A DNA stretch of 7,156 nucleotides from Bacillota bacterium (GTDB lineage: Bacteria > Bacillota > Clostridia > Christensenellales > Christensenellaceae): the NCBI GenBank assembly GCA_023393165.1, contig JAEWMJ010000007.1:1-7156 (forward strand), read 5' to 3'. Shown piece after piece: positions 1 through 6,910 of this stretch. A program made the translations under genes and the position numbers. How positions within the stretch are numbered: position 1 is the stretch's first letter; each line of letters opens with the position of its first letter. Below the pieces are notes generated by a model. It was not told the DNA's origin and made no database searches. It worked only from the letters and a program-made list of their open reading frames with translations.

Positions 1-476
1 TCATCCAGCAGCAGTATGCGGGGCTCGTTGATGAGCGCGCGCGCTACCGCCAGCCTTTTTTTCATGCCTGTGGAATAACCGGAAACTTTTTTGCCTACAT
101 AATCTTTCATTCCAAAAAGCTCCGTCATCCCGTCAATCTTTTTGGCGAGCGCATCCGGCCCGAGTCCGTACAGCGTGCCAAAGAATTCAAGATTCTGCCT
201 GCCGGTCATCCATTCATACATTGCGGCGTTCTCGGTCAAAACCCCGCTCACCGCCCGGATACTGTCCCCCTGTTTCTGCGGGTCCATATCCATCACGCGG
301 ATGCTTCCTCCGTCCGGGTCTATCATGCCGGTAAGAAGGCGCATGGTGGTGGTTTTGCCGCTTCCGTTGGGACCGAGAAGACCCACCGTGTTTCCTTTTT
401 GCACTTGAAAACCGATCCCCGCAAGCGCGGTGGTGGCTCCGAATTTTTTTACCACATCATTGATTTGGATGATCAT
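1..476 (-). CDS. ABC transporter ATP-binding protein, NatA-like (partial, C-terminus off the window)
   Basis: This is the cytoplasmic nucleotide-binding subunit of an ABC transporter, probably an exporter. Reading from the ATG at 476 gives 158 codons before the window ends. Visible motifs are Walker A GPNGSGKTT (residues 35-43), the ABC signature in the form YSTGMKKR (134-141) and Walker B ILLLDE (154-159, cut at the edge). The usual Q-loop glutamine is replaced: the segment reads GVLTENAAMYEWMT (78-91). From memory of the family, this resembles NatA-type sodium or drug export ATPases. The start is supported by GGAGG at 483-487, six bases upstream of the ATG. The first codons overlap the end of the adenosyltransferase-like gene by 20 bases, so the two are probably co-transcribed and translationally coupled. 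A permease gene would be expected further left. The ATPase assignment is secure; the substrate cannot be told from this fragment. Confidence 0.93.
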   Translation of the reverse strand, partial: MIIQINDVVKKFGATTALAGIGFQVQKGNTVGLLGPNGSGKTTTMRLLTGMIDPDGGSIRVMDMDPQKQGDSIRAVSGVLTENAAMYEWMTGRQNLEFFGTLYGLGPDALAKKIDGMTELFGMKDYVGKKVSGYSTGMKKRLAVARALINEPRILLLD

Positions 477-975
477 TCTTTTCCTCCAGATTCAGTTTCA
501 GCATCAGTATGTATACGGCGCTTGAAAGCCGGTTTAAACACTCAATGATGGAAGCCTGCCAGGGTTCCGGTTTGGGATACGCCCGGACTGCCTCCCGCTC
601 GCACCGGCGCACCTCCGCCCTAAGCCTGTTTAAAGCCGCCATGCATGGGCTTGCATTCTCATCCGGCCAAAAATAGCTTGCCCCAAGGTATTTTTCCGGA
701 TGATGCGAGACTTCCCTGAGTTCATCCCCCGAATAACCAAAAACGCCGCAAAACTCCGTACTTTCGCACAATGCTTCGCAGCGCATGATTTGCCCGACAA
801 CCTTTGATATTTCTGCGAGTCCTTTGAAAACAAACCGGTTTTTAGGAGCCGCAGTGCAGGCGCAGATACATTCGGCATAAAGGGAGTCTATCTCCCCCCG
901 GAATGCAATCACCCGGTCCCCCTTGCCCGTCACAACTCCTTTTTTCAGCCATGTCTTGGATTCGTTGTTCTTCAT
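457..975 (-). CDS. Divergent PduO-type cobalamin adenosyltransferase-like protein
   Basis: The 172-residue protein resembles PduO-family ATP:cob(I)alamin adenosyltransferases, which convert cob(I)alamin to adenosylcobalamin in the cytoplasm as a trimer of helical bundles. Visible family marks are TGKGD near the N-terminus (16-20), GEIDSL (27-32, matching the usual G-x-V-D-E-L), LNRLRAEVRRCER (115-127, matching the R-R-A-E-R helix) and LNRLSSAVYIL (147-157, matching LNRLSDLLF). It is odd in two ways. The stretch normally lying between TGxGD and the G-x-V-D-E-L helix, part of the ATP site, is missing, because RVIAFRGEID follows TGKGD directly. The protein also holds about ten cysteines, with E-C-I-C-A-C at 35-40. 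Activity is therefore uncertain. No cobalamin genes or B12-dependent enzymes are nearby. The start has only a weak ribosome site (GGGG near 984-987). The 3' end overlaps the ABC ATPase gene. Confidence 0.72.
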   Translation of the reverse strand: MKNNESKTWLKKGVVTGKGDRVIAFRGEIDSLYAECICACTAAPKNRFVFKGLAEISKVVGQIMRCEALCESTEFCGVFGYSGDELREVSHHPEKYLGASYFWPDENASPCMAALNRLRAEVRRCEREAVRAYPKPEPWQASIIECLNRLSSAVYILMLKLNLEEKNDHPNQ

Positions 976-1010
976 TGGTTAACCCCATTGTCAGCGCTCA
1001 ATGTATAAGC

Positions 1011-1043
1011 AAAAATCCCGTCCAGCTGCCGGACGGGATTTTT
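1011..1043 (-). terminator. Intrinsic terminator of the ctsR-mcsA-clpC operon
   Basis: A perfect 13-bp inverted repeat (1011-1023 with 1031-1043) encloses a 7-base loop. Its GC-rich core is flanked by five A on one side and five T on the other, so it has the form of a bidirectional Rho-independent terminator. It lies 67 bases past the clpC stop codon and just before the adenosyltransferase-like gene, separating the heat-shock operon from the left-hand gene pair. Confidence 0.9.
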
Positions 1044-1109
1044 ATTGCAGTCCCTTGATCGGGATGAATTCAAGTCCAGTCACACGAAATATTCGTATAA
1101 CCTATTATA

Positions 1110-3515
1110 TCAAGTGTTTTTATGAAATGCAACCTCTCCATTTTCGATTGTCATGGAAACTTGGTCGCCCAAAACGATCCTGCCGGAGAGTATCTCCTCG
1201 GATAGTTTGTCTTCCACCATCTGCTGGATCATCCGTCGGAGCGGCCGCGCGCCGTAAGTTTCGCTGATACCTTCTTTCGCCATAAACCGGACGACTTCGC
1301 CGTCCCAGGAGATATGGATGTTTTTATCCTTAAGCCTCTTGGCCAGGGCATTCAGCATCAGGCCCGCAATCTTCTGCGTGTCTTCGTCCGTCAGGCTGTG
1401 GAACACGATAATATCGTCTATCCTGTTCAGGAATTCCGGCCTGAACTCCTGCTGGAGGGTTTCCATCATGCGTTCCTTCATATTTTCATAATCTTTTTTG
1501 CCTTCCTGCCCAAAGCCTATTTTGGTCTTCAATCCCACGGTCTGCGATCCGATGTTGGAGGTCATGATGACAATGGTGTTTTTGAAGCTTACCACCCGTC
1601 CCTTGGAATCCGTCAGGCGTCCATCGTCCAGCACCTGCAGCAGGATATTAAACACATCCGGATGCGCTTTTTCGATTTCGTCAAACAGCACAACCGAGTA
1701 GGGACGCGTACGTACCGCCTGCGTGAGATGTCCGCCCTCGTCATACCCCACATAGCCCGGAGGCGATCCTATCATTTTGGACACCGCGTGTTTTTCCATA
1801 TATTCGCTCATATCCAGACGGATCATGGCGTTTTCGTCCCCGAACATTGCTTCGGCCAGCGCGCGGGTGAGTTCTGTTTTTCCGACGCCGGTCGGCCCCA
1901 GGAATATGAACGATCCGATGGGCCTTCCCGGATCCTTGAGGCCTGCCCGCGCCCTGCGGATGGCCCGCGAAATGGATGAAACCGCTTCGTCCTGCCCAAT
2001 CACCCGTTCATGCAGCGCGTCTTCCAGATGCAGCAGACGCTCGCTCTCGTCTTTGGTGATCTCGCGCACCGGAACTCCCGTCCAGTTGGAAACGATATCC
2101 GCAATCTCCTCTTCGGTCACCTTTCCTTTTTTCTCGGTTATATCGTTATGCCATACGCTCTTCAAATCCTCCATCTGCTTTTTGATGGCGTTTTCCTCGT
2201 CCCGCAGCCTGGCGGCTTCCTCAAAGTTCTGATGCGCAATGGCGGCTTCCTTTTCCTTGGCGATATTGGCCATTTTGTCTTCCAGTTCTTTCATATCCGG
2301 CGGCGCGGTAAACATGGATATCCGCACCTTGGACGCCGCCTCGTCTATCAGATCGATCGCCTTATCCGGCAAAAACCGGTCCATGATATAACGGGAAGAA
2401 AGTTCTACGGCACTCTTGATTGCCTCGTCCGTTATGCTCACCTTGTGATGCGCCTCGTATCTGTCCCTGAGGCCCTTTAAAATCTCAACCGTCTCTTCCT
2501 GTGTGGGCTCGCCCACCATAACAGGCTGGAAACGCCGCTCCAGCGCCGCGTCTTTTTCAATGTGCTTGCGGTATTCGTCTATGGTTGTAGCTCCCACCAC
2601 CTGGATCTCGCCCCGCGCAAGCATGGGTTTTAAAATATTCGCCGCGTCCATGGCGCCTTCCGCGCTGCCGGCTCCCACGATGGTATGAAGCTCGTCTATG
2701 AACAATATCACGTTCCCGGCCGTCTTCAGTTCGGAAAGAGCGTCTTTCAGCCTTTCCTCAAATTCTCCGCGGAATTTTGTTCCGGCGATCATGCCGGCCA
2801 GATCCAGGCTGAAAACCCTTTTATCTTTCAATAGTTCGGGGATATTCGCTTCCACGATCCTCTGCGCCAAACCTTCCGCAATCGCCGATTTTCCGACGCC
2901 CGGTTCTCCTATAAGTACCGGATTATTCTTGGTGCGGCGGGATAATATCTGCACAATGCGGTCTATCTCTTTTGAACGCCCGATCACCGGATCGAGTTCG
3001 CCGTTTTTGGCCGCAAGCGTTAAATCGATCCCAAACTGGTCCAGTTTGGGCGTATTGCTTTTTGCGCTGGCCTGCGCAGAAGTTTCATTCTTGCCGATTG
3101 CAAGGATCTCCTCCTGCATGGCGCTCATATCGGCTTCATTTTCGTACAGCAGCCTGAAAGCCATTCCTTCCCGTTCGCTTATGAGCGCAAGCAGAATATG
3201 TTCCGTTCCTACGTATTTATGACCAAGCTGCCGCGCCAGAACAACGCTGTTTTCAAGGATTTTTTTGCTTCTGGGCGTATATGTCAGGCCCTGCTTGATA
3301 AGGCTTCCGGTGCCGCCCACCTGCATAATCCGCTCGGTTAAAGACTTAACGTCCGTATGCGAGGACAGCATCTGGGAGGCGCTTCCGCCCTCCATCAGCA
3401 AACCAAGCAGGATATGCTCGGTTCCCACATAATTATGTCCCATCTGCTGGGCCGCCTCTGCCGCATGTCCAAGCGCAGCCTGCGCGCCTTGTGTAAATCT
3501 CGATAAATAATCCAT
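1110..3515 (-). CDS. clpC: ClpC, AAA+ unfoldase subunit of the ClpCP protease
   Basis: ClpC is a cytoplasmic ATP-driven hexameric unfoldase that delivers misfolded or tagged proteins to ClpP. The 801 residues match the usual length of about 810. Domain order: Clp N-domain with two repeats (about 1-145, each with a GTEHILL motif); AAA+ D1 with Walker A GEPGVGKS (203-210) and Walker B LFIDE (271-275); a coiled-coil M-domain with a UVR-like motif (about 410-455, F431 in NFEEAARLRDE); and AAA+ D2 with Walker A GPTGVGKT (540-547), Walker B VVLFDE (608-613) and GARPLRR in the C-terminal sensor 2 region. IGF at 666-668 is the expected ClpP-docking tripeptide. Both N-domain glutamates that bind phosphoarginine in Bacillus subtilis are present (E33, E105). 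The ribosome site AGGGGG overlaps the mcsA stop codon, 12 bases before the ATG. It is the last gene of a CtsR-controlled operon. Confidence 0.98.
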   Translation of the reverse strand: MDYLSRFTQGAQAALGHAAEAAQQMGHNYVGTEHILLGLLMEGGSASQMLSSHTDVKSLTERIMQVGGTGSLIKQGLTYTPRSKKILENSVVLARQLGHKYVGTEHILLALISEREGMAFRLLYENEADMSAMQEEILAIGKNETSAQASAKSNTPKLDQFGIDLTLAAKNGELDPVIGRSKEIDRIVQILSRRTKNNPVLIGEPGVGKSAIAEGLAQRIVEANIPELLKDKRVFSLDLAGMIAGTKFRGEFEERLKDALSELKTAGNVILFIDELHTIVGAGSAEGAMDAANILKPMLARGEIQVVGATTIDEYRKHIEKDAALERRFQPVMVGEPTQEETVEILKGLRDRYEAHHKVSITDEAIKSAVELSSRYIMDRFLPDKAIDLIDEAASKVRISMFTAPPDMKELEDKMANIAKEKEAAIAHQNFEEAARLRDEENAIKKQMEDLKSVWHNDITEKKGKVTEEEIADIVSNWTGVPVREITKDESERLLHLEDALHERVIGQDEAVSSISRAIRRARAGLKDPGRPIGSFIFLGPTGVGKTELTRALAEAMFGDENAMIRLDMSEYMEKHAVSKMIGSPPGYVGYDEGGHLTQAVRTRPYSVVLFDEIEKAHPDVFNILLQVLDDGRLTDSKGRVVSFKNTIVIMTSNIGSQTVGLKTKIGFGQEGKKDYENMKERMMETLQQEFRPEFLNRIDDIIVFHSLTDEDTQKIAGLMLNALAKRLKDKNIHISWDGEVVRFMAKEGISETYGARPLRRMIQQMVEDKLSEEILSGRIVLGDQVSMTIENGEVAFHKNT

Positions 3516-3527
3516 TCGTATATCCCC

Positions 3528-3941
3528 CTATTTGCTTTCAAGTTTCTTAATTTCGTCCCTTATCTCTGCCGCACGCTCGAATTCCTCTTTTTGCACGGCG
3601 TCTTTCAGCTGCGCGCGCAGCTCGGTGAGTCTGGCATCGTCGCCTTTTTGTATGGGAGCGATTCCGCCGGCCGGCGGATTATAGGCCGGGAGGTCCTCCA
3701 TACAATCCTCACAGCCTGCATATTTATTCTCGGCGGGAGTACTGACCGGCATAAACGCCACCCGGCGTACACGCGTCGGCAATACGCTTTCAAAAAAGCT
3801 GCCGAAGAACTGATTCATGGAAATCAGCTCTCCCGATTCCCTCGCGCAGCTCTCGCACAGATGTAGTTCGGTAGCCTTACCGTTTATATTTTTGGAAATA
3901 TGCACATTTGCTTCGTTCTTCTTGCATCTTTCACACAACAT
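3528..3941 (-). CDS. mcsA: McsA-like zinc-finger/UVR protein, short form
   Basis: McsA is a small cytoplasmic zinc protein of the CtsR regulon that activates the arginine kinase McsB and helps control CtsR and ClpC. The 137 residues start MLCERCKKNEA, the typical McsA opening. CxxC pairs lie at 3-6 and 29-32, a third lies at 77-80 (GCEDC), and a C-terminal UVR domain spans about 104-135 (KEEFERAAEIRDEIKKLE). B. subtilis McsA has about 185 residues and four CxxC pairs. Here the middle region is shortened and one pair is lost, so a second four-cysteine zinc site cannot form within one chain. The gene lies 6 bases after ctsR, with its ribosome site GAGGAG (3951-3956) inside the last ctsR codons, and 12 bases before clpC. 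The mcsB gene expected between mcsA and clpC is absent. Confidence 0.9.
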   Translation of the reverse strand: MLCERCKKNEANVHISKNINGKATELHLCESCARESGELISMNQFFGSFFESVLPTRVRRVAFMPVSTPAENKYAGCEDCMEDLPAYNPPAGGIAPIQKGDDARLTELRAQLKDAVQKEEFERAAEIRDEIKKLESK

Positions 3942-3947
3942 AGCTCT

Positions 3948-4400
3948 TCACTCCTCATACAACATTGCAATAAGTATTTGTTTCAGTATATTCGCCCGCA
4001 GGGCGTTTGGCTCATACGATCCGGCAAGCGCCTTATCGGATACGGCCGCCAGAATCATTCTGCTTTGGATATCTACGATGATTCCGGTAGACTTCAGCCC
4101 ATCCACGATTCTTTTGGCCTGAATGAAAGAAATTTCTTCCCGCAGGCCTTCTTTTATAATATCAAACAGATAATCGTTCTGGTCTACATCGATTTTAACA
4201 ATCCGTATGCCGCCCCCGCCGCCTCTGCGGCTTGAAACCACATATCCCTTCTCCACCGAAAACCGGGTGGTCAGAACGTAATTGATCTGGGACGGCGCAC
4301 AATGAAACTGTTCCGCAAGTTCGTTCCGCTGCAGTTCGGCAATGCCGTTTTGGAGTATGGACTTGATAAACAATTCAATTTGATTGCTCAGAATTGACAT
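3948..4400 (-). CDS. ctsR: CtsR, transcriptional repressor of class III heat-shock genes
   Basis: CtsR is the dimeric DNA-binding repressor of clp genes in Gram-positive bacteria. It releases DNA on heating and is then degraded. The 150 residues match the family length. The winged helix-turn-helix is recognisable by ELAEQFHCAPSQINYVL (27-43) followed by TTRF, and the wing by RRGGGGGIRI (58-67), the glycine-rich loop that acts as heat sensor in B. subtilis. There are five consecutive glycines here. From memory, B. subtilis has four followed by tyrosine. The C-terminal dimerisation and regulatory domain covers roughly 75-150. The ribosome site AAAGGA is about 10 bases upstream of the ATG. The operon is very likely autoregulated, since a CtsR box lies in its own promoter region 17 bases before the start codon. 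Confidence 0.96.
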   Translation of the reverse strand: MSILSNQIELFIKSILQNGIAELQRNELAEQFHCAPSQINYVLTTRFSVEKGYVVSSRRGGGGGIRIVKIDVDQNDYLFDIIKEGLREEISFIQAKRIVDGLKSTGIIVDIQSRMILAAVSDKALAGSYEPNALRANILKQILIAMLYEE

Positions 4401-4416
4401 CGCAGCCGTTCCTTTC

Positions 4417-4433
4417 TTTGACTTACTTTGACC
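4417..4433 (-). promoter_or_regulatory. CtsR box (operator)
   Basis: On the minus strand the site reads GGTCAAAGTAAGTCAAA, two heptads RGTCAAA separated by three bases, matching the established CtsR operator. It begins a few bases downstream of the predicted transcription start, so bound CtsR would block RNA polymerase. No second copy was seen elsewhere in the window. Confidence 0.93.
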
Positions 4434-4442
4434 TTTATTGAT

Positions 4443-4473
4443 ATTATAACCTACCGGCCGGCTTTTTAAACAA
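4443..4473 (-). promoter_or_regulatory. Sigma-A-like promoter of ctsR-mcsA-clpC
   Basis: A perfect -10 TATAAT lies at 4443-4448 on the minus strand, with transcription expected to start near 4436, just upstream of the CtsR box. The -35 is weak: TTGTTT at 4468-4473 gives a 19-base spacer, while GTTTAA at 4466-4471 gives 17. A self-complementary CCGGCCGG (4454-4461) lies within the spacer. The -10 and its position relative to the operator are convincing; the -35 choice is not. Confidence 0.75.
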
Positions 4474-4525
4474 TTATTTTATATTTTTATTCTATAGTTT
4501 TAATAAAACGGCAAAACTTTGAATA

Positions 4526-6910
4526 TCAACTTCCGGCTTCGGTATTTTTTTCGCCCGCAAACCAAAACCGTTTGTTCTCAATATTAAGAAGCAAACGGAT
4601 CACCCAGTCCGGCATTTTATCCCAACCCATCAGAGGAAACCTGCCCACGGGCATGTTCACCAGAACGTCTATCATCATGAAAAACAAAGGATGGTCTTTA
4701 TGCAGCTTGTTTTTGCGCTTAAGCCTTCTGCGCGCGTACCATACGATCAGGCGGCTGATCCAGATATCTTTCATCTCCGCAAGGGTATTTTCCCGTGTAA
4801 AACACCCTCTCCGATTGCACGTTTCCGGGTGAATGGAACGCTTCAAAACGCCTTCAAACGCCTGCTGCGTCAATTCTCCTTTTATATATTCATCAATGCC
4901 CGATTCGGGCGCGGCCGCGCCTTCCGCGCAGATTGAATCCAAAATCCTTAAATCCCTGCTGGACGACCCCGCACATATTATATATTCTCCGGCCGCCATG
5001 ACAAAATCCTCCGTCTTCTCATCAAATGTCAGGAAAACTTCGGGTTTCAGGCGGATTTTCGCCGTCTTTTCTTCTCCGGTTTCTAAAAATACCTTTGCAA
5101 ATCCCGCAAGCTCCCGGACCGGACCGGACACGGGCTTGGATACATACACCTGAACAATTTCCGCTCCCGCAGCGCCGCCGGTGTTTCTGAGGGATACCGC
5201 GCATTCCGTTCCTTCTCCCGGCGCGATCCGCTTTTGTGAGAGTTCCATGCCTGTATATTCAAACTTTGTATAGCTCAGGCCGAATCCGAACGGGAACAGA
5301 ACTTCCCTGTCCAGTTTGTCGTAGTAGCGGTAGCCTGTAAAAACGCTTTCACGGTACTGGGCCTGCTTGCCTGTTTTACCGTAGAAACCGGCTGCAGGCG
5401 CGTCTTCGTAGCGCAGCGGGTAACTTTCCGCCAGCTTCCCGCTTGGATTTTTGATCCCCAGAAGCAGTTCGGCCGCAGCCAGCCCGCCCGCCTGTCCCGG
5501 CAGGTACATATGCAGCAATCCCTTCACCTTTTGAACCCACGGGAGTTCCATGGGCGCGCCTCCGAACAGCACCACCACCACATTCGGATTTACCTGCGCG
5601 ATCCTTTCGATCAGTTCGTTTTGCGCTTCGGGTATTTTCATATTCCTGCGGTCAAATCCCTCGGCTTCATACTTTTCGGTCAGGCCTGCGGCAATGATAA
5701 CCGCATCGCAGCCCCGGCAGCCTTCCAGCGCTTCCTGGACCAATGTTTTGTTTATGGAGTTGTTCAGAGGATACCCTTTATAATAGGCGTATTCCACGTT
5801 CAGCTCATTCAGCCCGTCAAGAAGGCTGGATATCATATGCGGCTTTATATGGCTGCTCCCCGAACCCTGATACCGCAGTTTGCGGGCAAGCCCGCCAACC
5901 ACCGCAATACGGGCGCTGCCCGCAATCGGAAGTATTCCTTCGTTGCGCAGGAGAACCGCGGACTCCGCCGCTATCTTTTTTGCGAGGATATGATGTTCTT
6001 TTATGTCATAAGATAAATTCTGTTTATTTTTATTCAATTGAAAGGCGGCTTCAAGCACGCGCCCCGCGCATTCGTTTATCCTTTCTTCTGGAAGATGGCC
6101 TTGCCTGACCGCCTGTTTGACCTTCGCATCAAAAAATCCTCCGCTGCCGGGCATCTCCAGATCCACTCCCGCTAAGAACGCCTTCACACGGTCGTTCATG
6201 CCGCCCCAGTCGGTCATGACAAGCCCCCGGTATCCCCATTTTTCCCTGAGAATCCCGCGCACCATTTTCTCGTTGTCGCTCATGTACTCGCCGCCCACTT
6301 TGTTATAGGCGCACATGACGGCGGCAGGATGAGCCTCCAGTGATTTTTTAAATGCCGGCAGGTATACCTCATAAAGAGCCCGCGCGTCCACCATGCTGTC
6401 CGAACTCATCCGGAGATCTTCCTGGTTATTGCAGGCAAAGTGCTTTAAACATGCACCTACGCCCGTTTTTTGTATTCCCTCTATCCATGCCTTCCCCATT
6501 TCCCCGGCCAGATAAGGGTCTTCCGAAAAATATTCGAAATTCCGGCCGCACAGCGGGTCCCTTTTGATGTTGACCCCCGGCCCCAGCACAATATGCACAT
6601 CTTTTGAAGATGCTTCAACTCCGATAGCCTCCCCCATCTCGCCGACAAGCTCCGTATCAAAGGAACAAGCCGTCAGGCAGGCGGGCGGAAAACAGGTGGC
6701 CTCTTCGCCATCTATGATGCCCAGGTTATCCGTACCCTCGTTTTGTTTTCTGAGCCCGTGCGGGCCGTCGCTCATTGTAAAAAATGGAACCCCTAAATGC
6801 GGGACCGGCTTCGTATGCCAATAATCCCTGCCCGAACAAAGACTGATCTTTTCGTCAAGAGTCATGCGGGCAATTAATTCTTTATGATCCATCAACCAAG
6901 CCTCTACCAT
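4526..6910 (-). CDS. Glycoside hydrolase family 3, beta-glucosidase-like, with C-terminal tail
   Basis: This is a retaining exo-acting beta-glycosidase, probably releasing glucose or a similar sugar from the non-reducing end of imported oligosaccharides or glycosides. No signal peptide is visible, so it should be cytoplasmic. Of 794 residues, the GH3 N-terminal barrel covers about 10-290, with SDGPHG (47-52), GRNFEYFSEDP (122-132), KH (156-157) and nucleophile D234 in VMTDWGG. The GH3 C-terminal domain covers about 310-545, with probable acid/base E417 in EAEGFDR. An Fn3-like domain covers about 553-655. A tail of about 130 residues follows, with RRRLKRK at 727-733 and a hydrophobic stretch at 740-761. 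Two starts are possible: the ATG at 6910, with AAGGAGG 15-16 bases upstream, or the ATG at 6892 (MDHKELI), with AGAGG 8 bases upstream and a better match to family N-termini. The gene precedes ctsR with no strong terminator between them. The exact substrate is unknown. Confidence 0.95.
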   Translation of the reverse strand: MVEAWLMDHKELIARMTLDEKISLCSGRDYWHTKPVPHLGVPFFTMSDGPHGLRKQNEGTDNLGIIDGEEATCFPPACLTACSFDTELVGEMGEAIGVEASSKDVHIVLGPGVNIKRDPLCGRNFEYFSEDPYLAGEMGKAWIEGIQKTGVGACLKHFACNNQEDLRMSSDSMVDARALYEVYLPAFKKSLEAHPAAVMCAYNKVGGEYMSDNEKMVRGILREKWGYRGLVMTDWGGMNDRVKAFLAGVDLEMPGSGGFFDAKVKQAVRQGHLPEERINECAGRVLEAAFQLNKNKQNLSYDIKEHHILAKKIAAESAVLLRNEGILPIAGSARIAVVGGLARKLRYQGSGSSHIKPHMISSLLDGLNELNVEYAYYKGYPLNNSINKTLVQEALEGCRGCDAVIIAAGLTEKYEAEGFDRRNMKIPEAQNELIERIAQVNPNVVVVLFGGAPMELPWVQKVKGLLHMYLPGQAGGLAAAELLLGIKNPSGKLAESYPLRYEDAPAAGFYGKTGKQAQYRESVFTGYRYYDKLDREVLFPFGFGLSYTKFEYTGMELSQKRIAPGEGTECAVSLRNTGGAAGAEIVQVYVSKPVSGPVRELAGFAKVFLETGEEKTAKIRLKPEVFLTFDEKTEDFVMAAGEYIICAGSSSRDLRILDSICAEGAAAPESGIDEYIKGELTQQAFEGVLKRSIHPETCNRRGCFTRENTLAEMKDIWISRLIVWYARRRLKRKNKLHKDHPLFFMMIDVLVNMPVGRFPLMGWDKMPDWVIRLLLNIENKRFWFAGEKNTEAGS

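Noticed and set aside
142..408. 88-codon plus-strand frame opposite the ABC ATPase
   Set aside because: It is a shadow of the Walker A and signature region on the other strand.
630..878. 82-codon minus-strand frame inside the adenosyltransferase-like gene
   Set aside because: It overlaps in another frame and has no supporting motif; the 457-975 frame carries the family signatures.
1052..1076. Imperfect CTTGA/TCAAG palindrome between clpC and the terminator
   Set aside because: The five-base arms around an 11-base centre are too weak to stand out, and a competing TCCC/GGGA pairing overlaps it.
1314..1979. 221-codon open frame on the plus strand, antisense to clpC
   Set aside because: It is a mirror of the conserved ClpC D2 domain; it has no recognisable domain or ribosome site of its own. 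The same holds for plus-strand frames at 1777-2232, 2010-2480 and 2698-3222.
3817..4235. Plus-strand frames over the ctsR-mcsA junction
   Set aside because: They are antisense to two well-supported genes and have no start-site support.
4496..4518. AGTTTT/AAAACT hairpin after the glycosidase stop as a terminator
   Set aside because: The stem is six weak A-T-rich pairs with an 11-base loop and no following T-run on the minus strand, so it is not a credible terminator.
5510..6016. 168-codon plus-strand frame opposite the glycosidase gene
   Set aside because: It lies fully antisense to a conserved GH3 domain, has a protein composition unlike a real gene, and shows no motifs.
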